From the NCBI RefSeq assembly GCF_003386285.1, contig NZ_QPNC01000015.1:310001-374000 (forward strand): a stretch of DNA of 64,000 bases, read 5' to 3'. Position numbers and translations under genes: made by a program. Shown one piece after another: positions 1-8,530 of the stretch. The first letter of the stretch is position 1. Each line of letters opens with the position of its first letter. Below the pieces are notes generated by a model. It searched no databases, was not told the origin of the DNA, and saw only the letters and a list, made by a program, of their open reading frames with translations. Source of the stretch: Nocardiopsis sp. FIRDI 009 (lineage in GTDB: Bacteria; Actinomycetota; Actinomycetes; Streptosporangiales; Streptosporangiaceae).

Positions 1-110
1 CACAGGTGGAACTGCGTCATGGGATGGTCGGCCAGGGCGGCGCGGCGCAGGGGATCGCCCATGTACGGTTTCCGCAGTTCGGCGGGGTTTCGGTGGTCCA
101 CGTGGGGCAT
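1..110 (-). CDS. pdxH: pyridoxamine 5'-phosphate oxidase, N-terminal fragment cut by the window edge
   Basis: Only the first 36 residues are inside the window, read leftwards from an ATG at 110. They contain ELRKPYMGDPLRRAALADHP followed by MTQFHL. This fits the conserved start of PdxH, where a basic-rich LRxxY stretch precedes a D/HPxxQFxxW motif. PdxH oxidises pyridoxamine/pyridoxine 5'-phosphate to PLP with FMN. The divergent neighbour serC is also tied to vitamin B6 and serine metabolism, and the two genes often lie close together in actinobacteria. The rest of the gene is outside the window, so the call rests on this motif and on context. Confidence 0.65.
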   Translation of the reverse strand, partial: MPHVDHRNPAELRKPYMGDPLRRAALADHPMTQFHL

Positions 111-195
111 CCTCTCGCGTCGTGTGCCGCCCGCGCCACCCCGCCCCGCCCCGGAGCGGCGTCCGCGGCCCGGGAGGCGCGCCGGACGCGTGTGA

Positions 196-1407
<1,212 letters not shown>

Positions 1408-1438
1408 GCCACGGCCCGGACAGCGCCGCCCGTCACAC

Positions 1439-1465
1439 GGGGCCGACCGCCGACCGGTCGGCCCC
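1439..1465 (+). terminator. terminator-like hairpin after serC
   Basis: Perfect 10-bp inverted repeat GGGGCCGACC / GGTCGGCCCC with a 7-nt loop, 31 nt after the serC stop. There is no U-tract, which is common for actinobacterial hairpin terminators. Confidence 0.6.
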
Positions 1466-1622
1466 GCGCCGTGTCCGGGGTCCGTCGCGGCCGGGGCGCG
1501 CGTCGGGCGCGGTCGGAGCGGGGCTCGGCCTCGGGGAGAATGGACCCTCCGGCCCCTCTCGCGGGGCGGTCGTGATCCCCCAGGACTCTGTCGTCTACTC
1601 CGCTTCCCAGGACGGTTCGGCT

Positions 1623-2621
1623 GTGCGCAGGAACAAGAAGGAACTCCCGATCAAGATCATCTCGCACCGGGGGGCGTCGGGCCACCGCCCGGAGCACACC
1701 CTGGCCTCCTACGAGCTGGGGGCCCGGCACGGGGGCGACTTCATCGAGATGGACCTGGTCGCCACCAAGGACGGGAAGCTGATCTGCCGCCACGAGCAGG
1801 AGATCGGCCATACCACGGACGTGGCCGAGCGCCCGGAGTTCGCCGACCGCCGCACGCGGCGGACGATCGACGGGCACGAGGTGGAGGGGTTCTTCGCCCA
1901 GGACTTCACCCTGGCCGAGATCAAGACCCTGCGCGCGGTGGAGCGGCTCCAGGACGTGCGCGGGATGAACGCGATGATGGACGGGTCCTACGAGATCCCG
2001 ACCCTGGACGAGGTCATCGAGCTGGCGTTCGCGCTCACCGGGGAGCTGGGGCGCCCGATCGGGATCTACCCGGAGACCAAGCACCCCGCCTACCACGTGT
2101 CCCAGGGGCTGGAGCTGGAGCCGACGCTGATCGCGACCCTGCGTGAGGCGGGGCTGACCGGGCCGGAGCCGAGGGTCCCGGTGTTCCTCCAGTCCTTCGA
2201 GGCGGAGAGCCTGCGCAAGCTCGCCGAGACGGAGCTGCCCCTCGTCTACCTCATGGGCACCGAGGAGCACTGGCTGCACTACACCACCCCGGACGGCCTG
2301 GCGGAGGTCGCCTCCTTCGCACACGCGATCGGCCCGGACAAGAGCCTGGTGATCCCGACCACCGAGGACGGCGGGCTGGGCGAGCCCACCGACCTGGTGG
2401 CGAACGCGCACGAGGCCGGGCTCCTGGTGCACCCGTACACGTTCCGCAGTGAGAACCACTTCCTGCCCGAGCAGCTGCGCTCGGACGGCGAACCGGGCGA
2501 CTACGGGGGCTTCGCCGCGGAGTACGAGGCCTTCTTCGAGGCCGGGGTGGACGGGGTGTTCACCGACTTCTCCCGGCACGCCTTCCTCGTCCGCGAGCAC
2601 TTCCTCACCCCGGAGGGATAG
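1623..2621 (+). CDS. glycerophosphodiester phosphodiesterase family protein
   Basis: About 332 residues of GDPD TIM-barrel sequence. The conserved opening ISHRGASGHRPEHTLASY carries the catalytic HRG, followed by the E-x-D metal ligands in GGDFIEMDLVATKDG and then RHE. Later motifs include IYPETKHPAYH and the C-terminal GVDGVFTDF. Such enzymes hydrolyse glycerophosphodiesters to an alcohol and glycerol 3-phosphate. The length fits the larger secreted-type GDPDs, but no signal peptide is visible from the chosen GTG (1623). An in-frame GTG at 1572 is an alternative start; neither has a clear ribosome-binding site. It lies alone between serC and a structured intergenic element. Confidence 0.88.
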   Translation: MRRNKKELPIKIISHRGASGHRPEHTLASYELGARHGGDFIEMDLVATKDGKLICRHEQEIGHTTDVAERPEFADRRTRRTIDGHEVEGFFAQDFTLAEIKTLRAVERLQDVRGMNAMMDGSYEIPTLDEVIELAFALTGELGRPIGIYPETKHPAYHVSQGLELEPTLIATLREAGLTGPEPRVPVFLQSFEAESLRKLAETELPLVYLMGTEEHWLHYTTPDGLAEVASFAHAIGPDKSLVIPTTEDGGLGEPTDLVANAHEAGLLVHPYTFRSENHFLPEQLRSDGEPGDYGGFAAEYEAFFEAGVDGVFTDFSRHAFLVREHFLTPEG

Positions 2622-2660
2622 GGCTCTGCCTTCTGGAGCGGTCACCCCAGGGGGTTACCG

Positions 2661-2790
2661 TTCGGGTGCCGGCAGGGTGCTGCAAGACGAGGCAAGCCGC
2701 GTAGCGAGGAACGAGCGATAGGCGTGGCCGAGGATGAGGCATCCCTGCCTTGAGGGCGCCCGAACCCGGGCCGAAGCGAAGCGGAGGCCC
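2661..2790. repeat. structured intergenic element of about 130 nt
   Basis: No gene is recognised in 2622-2801. The segment folds as nested arms: TTCGGGTGCC (2661-2670) with GGCGCCCGAA (2755-2764), and GGCAGGG (2671-2677) with CCCTGCC (2743-2749). They enclose a purine-rich core with repeated GCGAG/GAGCGA words. A second hairpin, GGGCC (2768-2772) with GGCCC (2786-2790), is followed by AAAACAAA. It could be a dispersed repeat, a structured RNA, or the terminator region shared by the two convergent flanking genes. Only one copy is present in this window. Confidence 0.45.
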
Positions 2791-2801
2791 AAAACAAACA
2801 C

Positions 2802-3251
2802 TCACTGGACGTCGAACTCGTTGCCCTCGGGGTCGAGCATCGCCACGAGCGAGACGCCGGGCTCCTCGATCTCGCGCACCGCGGTGGCGCCGAGTTCCTC
2901 CAGGCGCTCGACCGTCTCCGCCCGCCGTTCGGGTCCGACCCGCAGGTCGAGGTGGAGGCGGTTCTTCGTCGTCTTGCCCTCGGGGACGCGCTGGAAGAGG
3001 AGGCGTCGGCCCAGGCCGATACCGGTGTCCCCGTGCACGGGGTCGTCCGGGTGGCGGATCGCGGCGAGGGTGACGAACGCCCTGCGCCCGTCCACGACGG
3101 TGTAGTCGTCCTCCCCGACCATGCCCGCCGCCACCAGGCGGCCGATGAGCGCGTCGTTGTCCTCGACCTCGTACTCCAGGGCCGCGGCCCAGAACCGGGA
3201 GAGCGCGAGCGGTTCGGCGCAGTCCACGACGAGCTGGACGTCCACGGCCAT
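2802..3251 (-). CDS. VOC (glyoxalase/bleomycin-resistance) family protein
   Basis: 149 residues with the two beta-alpha-beta-beta-beta modules of the vicinal oxygen chelate fold. It starts VDVQLVVDCAEPLALSRFWA and ends EEPGVSLVAMLDPEGNEFDVQ, the usual VOC C-terminal signature. The mid region KNRLHLDLRVGP is typical of the actinobacterial glyoxalase-like subgroup of unknown substrate. The start has a good AAGGAG-like site (GAAGGAGACC). It is divergent from the CGNR regulator gene and shares a 64-bp intergenic region whose palindrome could control both. Substrate and metal are unknown. Confidence 0.85.
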   Translation of the reverse strand: MAVDVQLVVDCAEPLALSRFWAAALEYEVEDNDALIGRLVAAGMVGEDDYTVVDGRRAFVTLAAIRHPDDPVHGDTGIGLGRRLLFQRVPEGKTTKNRLHLDLRVGPERRAETVERLEELGATAVREIEEPGVSLVAMLDPEGNEFDVQ

Positions 3252-3298
3252 CGGAGGTCTCCTTCGGGTCGTCGGAGGGCCGGGCGCCCCCCGTGATT

Positions 3299-3311
3299 CC
3301 AGTTATACTGG
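3299..3311 (+). promoter_or_regulatory. palindromic operator overlapping a -10 box
   Basis: CCAGTTATACTGG is a 5-bp perfect inverted repeat around TAT. It contains TATACT (3304-3309), a near-consensus -10 hexamer that ends exactly 6 nt before the ATG of the CGNR gene. A repressor bound here would cover the promoter; autoregulation is an inference. Confidence 0.55.
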
Positions 3312-3315
3312 TTAC

Positions 3316-3924
3316 ATGAACGCGAGCGCAACGGGCATGCCGATGCACCCCCCGGACGGGGCGAGCTACCTGTTCGATCCGGGGGCGCTGTGCCTGGAAC
3401 TGCTGACCACGGGCGGCCCCGGGGAGCTGGCGCGCTGGGAGGCGCTGCACGCCCCCGACGACCTGCGCGCCTGGCTGGCGGCGTGCCGCCTGCGCCTGGA
3501 CCCGTCACACGTGCGGGTGGGGGAGGGCGACGTGGCCGACGCGCGCCGCCTGCGGGACGCGGTCCTGCGGGTGACCCGCGCGGCGGCCCACGGGAAGGCA
3601 CTGCCCGGGCAGGACGTGGCCGAGGTCAACCGGTTCGCGGCGAAGCCGCCGCTGGCACCGGAGATGACCCCCGACGGGACCGCGTCCTGGGCCTGGCCCG
3701 CCGACGCCCCGCAGGCGCTGTCGACCGTCGCCCGGGACGCCGTCGAGCTGTTCACCGGCCGCTTCGCCGACCGCGTCCGCGAGTGCGGCGCGCACGACTG
3801 CCCACTGCTCTTCGTCGACACCTCCCGGCCCGGGCGGCGGCGGTGGTGCGCGATGGAGCGCTGCGGCAACCGCGAGAAGGTCCGCGCGCTGCGGGACCGA
3901 AGGCGCAGACCGGAACCGGGGTGA
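3316..3924 (+). CDS. CGNR zinc-finger / ABATE-domain regulator
   Basis: 202 residues. An N-terminal ABATE region (about 15-150; YLFDPGALCLELLTTGG) precedes the C-terminal CGNR zinc finger RECGAHDCPLLFVD...RRWCAMERCGNREK. The four cysteines fit C-x4-C and C-x4-C spacing, with the diagnostic CGNR. The family is regarded as putative DNA-binding stress-response regulators. The ATG at 3316 is supported by TATACT 6 nt upstream, implying a leaderless transcript. It is divergent from the VOC gene, with a palindrome over its own promoter, suggesting local and self regulation. Inducer unknown. Confidence 0.85.
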   Translation: MNASATGMPMHPPDGASYLFDPGALCLELLTTGGPGELARWEALHAPDDLRAWLAACRLRLDPSHVRVGEGDVADARRLRDAVLRVTRAAAHGKALPGQDVAEVNRFAAKPPLAPEMTPDGTASWAWPADAPQALSTVARDAVELFTGRFADRVRECGAHDCPLLFVDTSRPGRRRWCAMERCGNREKVRALRDRRRRPEPG

Positions 3925-3961
3925 GGACCCGCCCCGCACCCGGTCCGCCGGAACCGGCCCC

Positions 3962-5044
3962 CTACCCCCGGCGGGCCAGGAGGACGATCCCGCCGATGAG
4001 CAGTGCGGCCACGCCCACACCGCCCAGGATGAACGGCGCCGCACCGGTCCGGTCCGAGTCGGTGTCGGCGGCGCTCTCCGTCTCCGTCGGCTCCGCGTCC
4101 GCCCCGCTCGGCCCATCCGGCCGGTCCGGCTCACCGGACAGGTAGCGGTCGGGCAGCGGCACCCGCCACACGGGGGCGCCGACCCCCTCCGTCCCGGCCA
4201 TGAGCGCGGTGCCGTCTGGGGTGAAGGCGATCGACTCGCCCTGCGTCGACTCCGGGAGCTCGAACGACCCCAGGGAGGCGCCCGGCACACCGTCGGCGGC
4301 GTCGTAGACGTACGCGCTCCAGTAGGTGCGGATCACGTACCGCTCGCCGTCCGGGGAGAAGGCCGCGTCGGTGGGGTACAGCGGGGCCGAGTCGATCCGC
4401 TCCAGGGTGTTCTCCCCCGCCGGGTCCAGCTCCTCGGGCGCGGCGTACACGCCCGCGGCGAACTCCTTGGACACCACGTAGAGACGGCCGTCGCGGGGGT
4501 CGACCATCATCGACTCCGCGTCGCGCCCGCCGTCGGCGTAGGAGAGGGTGATCTCCTCGGGTTCGACGGTGGCGTCGGCGAGCGTCCCGGGCTCGGGGAA
4601 CCGGTAGACGCTGACGTCCGGCCAGCCCCCGCCGAAGTTGTCCCCGATGTCGCCGACGAGCACCCACGGGGTCCCGTCCGCGCCCTCGGTGACCGTGATC
4701 GCCTCCCAGTCGCGCAGTCGCACGGCGAGGGTGATCGTCGCGAGGGTCGCACCGCTGTCGTCGACCGCGTACACCTCGGGTTCGATGGGCCCGCTGTCGT
4801 TGTGGGTCCACCACACGCCCTCGTGCAGCCGGGACGGGGCGATCCCGCTCGACTCCGTGATCCGCGGGTCCTGGAGGGTGAACGCGACCTCCGACCCCTC
4901 CGGCCCCTCCCCTCCGCGCGGGTAGTCCAGTCCACCGGGACCGCCGTCGTCCGGTTCGGTCGTCGCGGCGGCGGCCGGTGCGGCCGGGGCCGCGGCGAGG
5001 AGCGCGGCCACGGCGAGTGCGAGCGGTCGAGTCATGGTCGCCAT
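3962..5044 (-). CDS. exported, membrane-anchored beta-propeller-like protein
   Basis: 360 residues. A signal peptide (about 1-28, LALAVAALLAAAPAAPAAAA) is followed by an extracellular domain of repeated blade-like strands (ITESSGIAPSRL, GERYVIRTYWSAYVYD, GESIAFTPDGTALMAG). Then come an acidic, Asp/Glu/Thr-rich linker (about 312-332) and one C-terminal membrane segment (FILGGVGVAALLIGGIVLLA) ending RRG. The topology suggests a cell-surface protein tethered at its C-terminus. No catalytic motif is recognised; weak similarity to WD40-like or esterase-like propellers is possible. A second in-frame ATG at 5035 is an equally good start. It is convergent with the CGNR gene. Confidence 0.75.
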   Translation of the reverse strand: MATMTRPLALAVAALLAAAPAAPAAAATTEPDDGGPGGLDYPRGGEGPEGSEVAFTLQDPRITESSGIAPSRLHEGVWWTHNDSGPIEPEVYAVDDSGATLATITLAVRLRDWEAITVTEGADGTPWVLVGDIGDNFGGGWPDVSVYRFPEPGTLADATVEPEEITLSYADGGRDAESMMVDPRDGRLYVVSKEFAAGVYAAPEELDPAGENTLERIDSAPLYPTDAAFSPDGERYVIRTYWSAYVYDAADGVPGASLGSFELPESTQGESIAFTPDGTALMAGTEGVGAPVWRVPLPDRYLSGEPDRPDGPSGADAEPTETESAADTDSDRTGAAPFILGGVGVAALLIGGIVLLARRG

Positions 5045-5127
5045 CCTGCCAGGGCCGCGGGGCGCGGTGCTTGCGCCCGTGGGGGAACGGGCACATGTCG
5101 CATACGGAGCGCCGTTAAGGAGGCCCC

Positions 5128-5853
5128 ATGAGGATCGTCGCCTGTCTCAACGGAGACCGCCGTCCCGGCGCGCATCCGGCCCTGCCCGTGTCCGTGGACC
5201 AGCTCGTGGCGGACGCGCACGCCGTGGTCGAGGCGGGTGCGACCGGCGTCCACGTGCACCCGCGTGACGCGCGGGGCGCCGAGTCGCTCGAACCGCAGGT
5301 GGTCGCCCCGCTGATGGAGCGGCTGCGCGCCGAGGGGCCGGACGTTCCCGTGTCGCTGACCACCTCGCTGTCCGCCGAGTCCGACCCCTGGCGCCGGTAC
5401 GACCTGGTGCAGAGGTGGGCGTCGTCCGCGCTGCCCGACTCGGTGACGGTGAACCTGCACGAGGCGGGGTCGGTCGACCTGGTGCACCTGTTGGACGACC
5501 GCAGGGTCGCGGTGGAGGCCGGGGTGTGGACGGTGGAGGCGGCGCGCATCCTGGTCGCCACGAAGATCCCGGTGTCGGCGGTCCTGGTCGAACCGACCCA
5601 GGTCACGGTGGCGGAGGCGCGCGCGAACGCGGACGCGGTGATCTCGCTCCTGGACCGGGCCCGGGTGGACCGGCCGCGCATGCTGCACGGCGCGGACGCG
5701 ACCGCGTGGCCGATGCTGGAGGCCGCCGCCTCCCTCGGTTACGACGTGCGGATCGGGCTGGAGGACACCATGCGACTGCCGGACGGCGCGGAGGCGCACG
5801 ACAACGCGGCGCTGGTGGCGCACGCGGTGGGGCTGGTCTCGGCGACCGCGTGA
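5128..5853 (+). CDS. BKACE (DUF849) family beta-keto acid cleavage enzyme
   Basis: 241 residues with the zinc-binding HxH motif GVHVHPRDARGAESL near the N-terminus and the C-terminal signature VRIGLEDTMRLPDG. This family condenses a beta-keto acid with acetyl-CoA (founding member: 3-keto-5-aminohexanoate cleavage enzyme Kce of lysine fermentation). The protein is shorter than the usual 270-310 residues, lacking part of the middle of the TIM barrel, as seen in a compact actinobacterial subgroup. AAGGAGG lies 4 nt before the ATG, a very strong ribosome site. The substrate cannot be read from sequence. Confidence 0.85.
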   Translation: MRIVACLNGDRRPGAHPALPVSVDQLVADAHAVVEAGATGVHVHPRDARGAESLEPQVVAPLMERLRAEGPDVPVSLTTSLSAESDPWRRYDLVQRWASSALPDSVTVNLHEAGSVDLVHLLDDRRVAVEAGVWTVEAARILVATKIPVSAVLVEPTQVTVAEARANADAVISLLDRARVDRPRMLHGADATAWPMLEAAASLGYDVRIGLEDTMRLPDGAEAHDNAALVAHAVGLVSATA

Positions 5854-5877
5854 GGGCCGCGGGGCGTCCGGCCGGGA

Positions 5878-5976
5878 TCAGCCGAGGAGCGCGCCGAGGA
5901 CGACGATGAGCATGATCGAACCGAGCACCACGGGCAGCAGCCAGCGCTGCTTGCGGTTGTTGGTGAGCATGCTCAT
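5878..5976 (-). CDS. 32-residue single-pass membrane peptide coupled to thpR
   Basis: A short peptide: MSMLTNNRKQRW, then a hydrophobic segment LLPVVLGSIMLIVVLGALLG to the C-terminus. Its ATG overlaps the thpR stop as ATGA (5973-5976), so translation is likely coupled to the upstream gene. Basic residues before the membrane segment predict a cytoplasmic N-terminus. No family is recognised. The coupling and the clean amphipathic-to-hydrophobic design argue that it is a real gene, though it is too short for routine gene callers. Confidence 0.6.
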   Translation of the reverse strand: MSMLTNNRKQRWLLPVVLGSIMLIVVLGALLG

Positions 5977-6563
5977 GGCGTGTCCAGCTCCGGTCCTCGG
6001 TCGGAATCGGTTTCCCAGCCTAACGCCCACCTGCGGACGGTTCGGTAGCGGTCGGCCGATCCCGGACGGCTCTCGACGAGGTGGACGTTCCGCGCCCACC
6101 AGCCGTTCTCCCGCAGGGTGCCGAGGGCCTCGACGGCCTCGGTGAGGTCGCTCGGGGGGCGGCTCCGGGCGACCGTGACATGCGGCACGTAGGGTCGGCG
6201 CTCGACCGGGATCCGCACCGAGCGGACGGCGCGGCGCATGTCCCGGGCGAGGGCGTCCAGGGCGTCGGTGTCGCCGGTGACGCCCGCCCACAGCACGGAC
6301 GCACGCCTGCCCCTGGGCGGGAACCGTCCCCAGCCCTCGATGGCGAGGGGGAGCGGGCGGTGCTCCCGGGCCCGCGCCCCGATCGCCTCGGTGAGGTCGG
6401 GGAGCCGGTCCTCCTCCACCTCACCCAGGAAGACCAGGGTGATGTGCCATCCGTCACGCGCGGTCCAGCGCAGCCGGGGCGCGTGCGACCGGCCGCGCTC
6501 GACCGCCTCGCCCAGGGCGTCCAGGGCCGCCTCCGGAGGGTTGAGCGCGAGGAAGAGTCTCAT
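5973..6563 (-). CDS. thpR: RNA 2',3'-cyclic phosphodiesterase ThpR (2H family)
   Basis: 196 residues starting MRLFLALNPPEAALDALG. The two catalytic H-x-T/S-x motifs of the 2H phosphoesterase superfamily are present: HITLVFLG (about 45-52) and HVTVARS (about 135). Family members hydrolyse 2',3'-cyclic phosphate ends to 2'-phosphate and were first described as 2'-5' RNA ligases. Longer in-frame starts lie inside the preceding gene's 3' region and were rejected because homologues begin MRLFLAL. It follows a 101-residue unknown gene and is translationally coupled to a small membrane peptide downstream. Confidence 0.9.
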   Translation of the reverse strand: MRLFLALNPPEAALDALGEAVERGRSHAPRLRWTARDGWHITLVFLGEVEEDRLPDLTEAIGARAREHRPLPLAIEGWGRFPPRGRRASVLWAGVTGDTDALDALARDMRRAVRSVRIPVERRPYVPHVTVARSRPPSDLTEAVEALGTLRENGWWARNVHLVESRPGSADRYRTVRRWALGWETDSDRGPELDTP

Positions 6564-6631
6564 ATCCCCGTCCTTCCCCGGCCGGGCCCCGCTTCCCCCG
6601 AAGCCGGGTTCTTCGCGGGCGCCTCCGGCCG

Positions 6632-6937
6632 CTACCCCTCCGAGCCCCTGATGAGCTCCAGGCACTCCGCCCTCAGCCGGTCGGCCTCGGCCCCGTCCGC
6701 GTCAAAGACGCGCAGGTCCCGCAGGCTCCGCACCAGCCTCGTCTTCCGCTCGTCGATCCGGGCGATGACGTCGTCCCGGGGGTCGGCCGCCTCCCGCTCC
6801 CGGTGGGCCATGGCCGTGAGGGCACCGATCGCGTCCCTGATCAGGTCCGTCAGGATGTCGTATTCGACCTCCTGCCGGGGGTCCCATGTGGCGCCCCGGA
6901 GGTCGGCCAGCGGTGACCGGTTCTCCTCAGAATCCAT
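6632..6937 (-). CDS. conserved-type hypothetical protein, 101 residues
   Basis: A highly charged, helix-rich protein (MDSEENRSPLADLRG... ending LIRGSEG) with heptad-like leucines, no membrane segment and no recognised domain. It lies 28 nt after the MFS gene and ends 68 nt before the thpR start, so it is probably cotranscribed with both. Codon use matches neighbouring genes. Function unknown. Confidence 0.65.
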   Translation of the reverse strand: MDSEENRSPLADLRGATWDPRQEVEYDILTDLIRDAIGALTAMAHREREAADPRDDVIARIDERKTRLVRSLRDLRVFDADGAEADRLRAECLELIRGSEG

Positions 6938-6965
6938 ACGCGTATCCCATCAGACCGTCGGCGGC

Positions 6966-8375
6966 TCAGCGGGGCGAGGGGACCTGCCGGGACCCGTCGT
7001 CTCCGCCCCTGGCCTTCTCCGGCGCCTCCGGCGCGTTCCCGGAAGCGGCCCCTGGTCTCTCCTCCTCCGGGTCGTCCGCGCCACCGGGCTCCGACCCGGC
7101 CGGGTCCCCCTCCCCGGAGCGCGGCGCCTCCCGGCGCCCGCGCCCGCCGGGCACCAGATCCCGCGGCCGGACGCCCCTGACCCGCGCCAGGAGCGCGCCC
7201 AGGGTGGTGACGACCACGATCGTCACCACGCCGCCGACGGTCAGGCTGGCGCGCGGGCCGAACGCGTCGGCGATCAGGCCGACAACGGGCGCACCGAGCG
7301 GAGCCACCCCCATGAACACCAGCATGAACATGCTCATCACCCGACCGCGCATCCGCGGATCGACGCTGAGCTGGAACGTCGCGTTCAGGGTGGTCACGTA
7401 GGTCATGAAGACGACGCCCATCGGAACGAGCACCACCACGAACGACACGTAGCCCGGCATCACGGCCGCGACCACCTGGGACACTCCGAACCCCAGGGAG
7501 CCCAGCAGCACCAGGCTCAGCCTCGGCCGCTCGCGGCGGGCGGCGAGCAGCGCGCCGATGAGCGCCCCGACCGCCAGCGCGGCGGCGGCCACGCCGAAGG
7601 CGGCGGCGCCCGTCTCGAACACGTTGTTCACCATCAGCGCGATCTGGTTCTGCCCGTTCGCGCCGAAGAACTGCACGCACGCGGCCAGGACGAGCAGCAG
7701 CACGAGGTCGCGCCTGCCGCTGACGTACCGCAGGCCCTCACGGATCCGTCCCTTGCCGCCCGGCACCGGGTCGGTCCGGTGGAGTTCGCCGGTGCGGATC
7801 ATCAGCAGCGCGACGATCGTGAAGCCGAACGACACGCCGTTGATCATGAACACCGGCCCGCTGCCGATCCACGCGATGAGCAGGCCCGCGACGGCCGGTC
7901 CGGTGACCCGGCCGAGCTGGAAGCTGGCGCTGTTGAGCGCGATGGCGTTGCTGAGGCGCTCCCGGTCGACCATCTCCGGGACGAACGCCTGGCGCCCCGG
8001 GTTGTCCAGGACGGTGATGAGCCCCAGCGCGAAGGCGAACAGGTACACGTGCCACACCTGGGCGGCCCCGGCCGTGGCGAGGACGCCCAGCGCGAGGGCC
8101 AGCACGCCCATGGAGCCCTGCGTGAGGATGAGCGTCCGCCGCTTGTCGAAGCGGTCCACCAGCGCGCCGCCCCACAGCCCGAACAGGAGCATCGGCAGGA
8201 ACTGGAGGGCGGTGGTCATGCCCAGCGCGATACCGCTGCCGCCGCTGAGCTGGAGGACCAGCCAGTCCTGGGCGATGCGCTGCATCCACGTCCCGGGGTT
8301 GGACATGAGCTGGCCGAGCGCGTAGAGGCGGTAGTTGCGGACGGCCAGGGACCGGAACATCACCAGACGCGACAT
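6966..8375 (-). CDS. MFS transporter (EntS/MFS_3-like exporter)
   Basis: 469 residues with about 12 predicted membrane segments, beginning MSRLVMFRSLAVRNYRLYAL. The motif NPGTWMQRIAQDWLVLQL after TM1 is characteristic of the EntS/MefA-type drug and siderophore exporter branch. The A-motif-like LVDRFDKRRTL follows TM2. A charged, Pro/Glu-rich cytoplasmic tail of about 65 residues ends the protein. The start has GGTGAGGGG upstream. A perfect inverted repeat (8453-8485) lies about 80 nt upstream and may be its operator. Substrate unknown. Confidence 0.88.
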   Translation of the reverse strand: MSRLVMFRSLAVRNYRLYALGQLMSNPGTWMQRIAQDWLVLQLSGGSGIALGMTTALQFLPMLLFGLWGGALVDRFDKRRTLILTQGSMGVLALALGVLATAGAAQVWHVYLFAFALGLITVLDNPGRQAFVPEMVDRERLSNAIALNSASFQLGRVTGPAVAGLLIAWIGSGPVFMINGVSFGFTIVALLMIRTGELHRTDPVPGGKGRIREGLRYVSGRRDLVLLLVLAACVQFFGANGQNQIALMVNNVFETGAAAFGVAAAALAVGALIGALLAARRERPRLSLVLLGSLGFGVSQVVAAVMPGYVSFVVVLVPMGVVFMTYVTTLNATFQLSVDPRMRGRVMSMFMLVFMGVAPLGAPVVGLIADAFGPRASLTVGGVVTIVVVTTLGALLARVRGVRPRDLVPGGRGRREAPRSGEGDPAGSEPGGADDPEEERPGAASGNAPEAPEKARGGDDGSRQVPSPR

Positions 8376-8452
8376 CAGCCCCTCACCGCCCTGGCGGGCT
8401 CGTGGTGCGGGGCCGTGGCGGTCGGGGGCGGGAGGAGGCTGCGCAATGGTAA

Positions 8453-8485
8453 ACGGCGTTGACTCATCAGTGAGGTCAACGCCGT
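8453..8485. promoter_or_regulatory. perfect 11-bp inverted repeat upstream of the MFS gene
   Basis: ACGGCGTTGAC (8453-8463) and GTCAACGCCGT (8475-8485) are perfect complements around an 11-nt centre that itself holds CTCA/TGAG. It contains TTGAC on both strands. It could be an operator for the MFS gene or a second hairpin after the permease. Confidence 0.5.
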
Positions 8486-8502
8486 CCACGACCGCGCGCA
8501 TT

Positions 8503-8530
8503 CCCGCCCCCGGGAGAGGGCGGGGGCGGG
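8503..8530 (-). terminator. GC-rich hairpin directly after the permease stop
   Basis: CCCGCCCCC / GGGGGCGGG arms (8503-8511, 8522-8530) begin immediately downstream of the permease stop codon on the minus strand. Intrinsic terminator without a U-tract, inferred from position and stability. Confidence 0.55.

Noticed and set aside
6081..8462. 793-codon plus-strand frame opposite thpR and the MFS gene
   Set aside because: A GC-bias shadow: His/Gln/Arg-rich with no domain, and fully covered by confident genes on the other strand.
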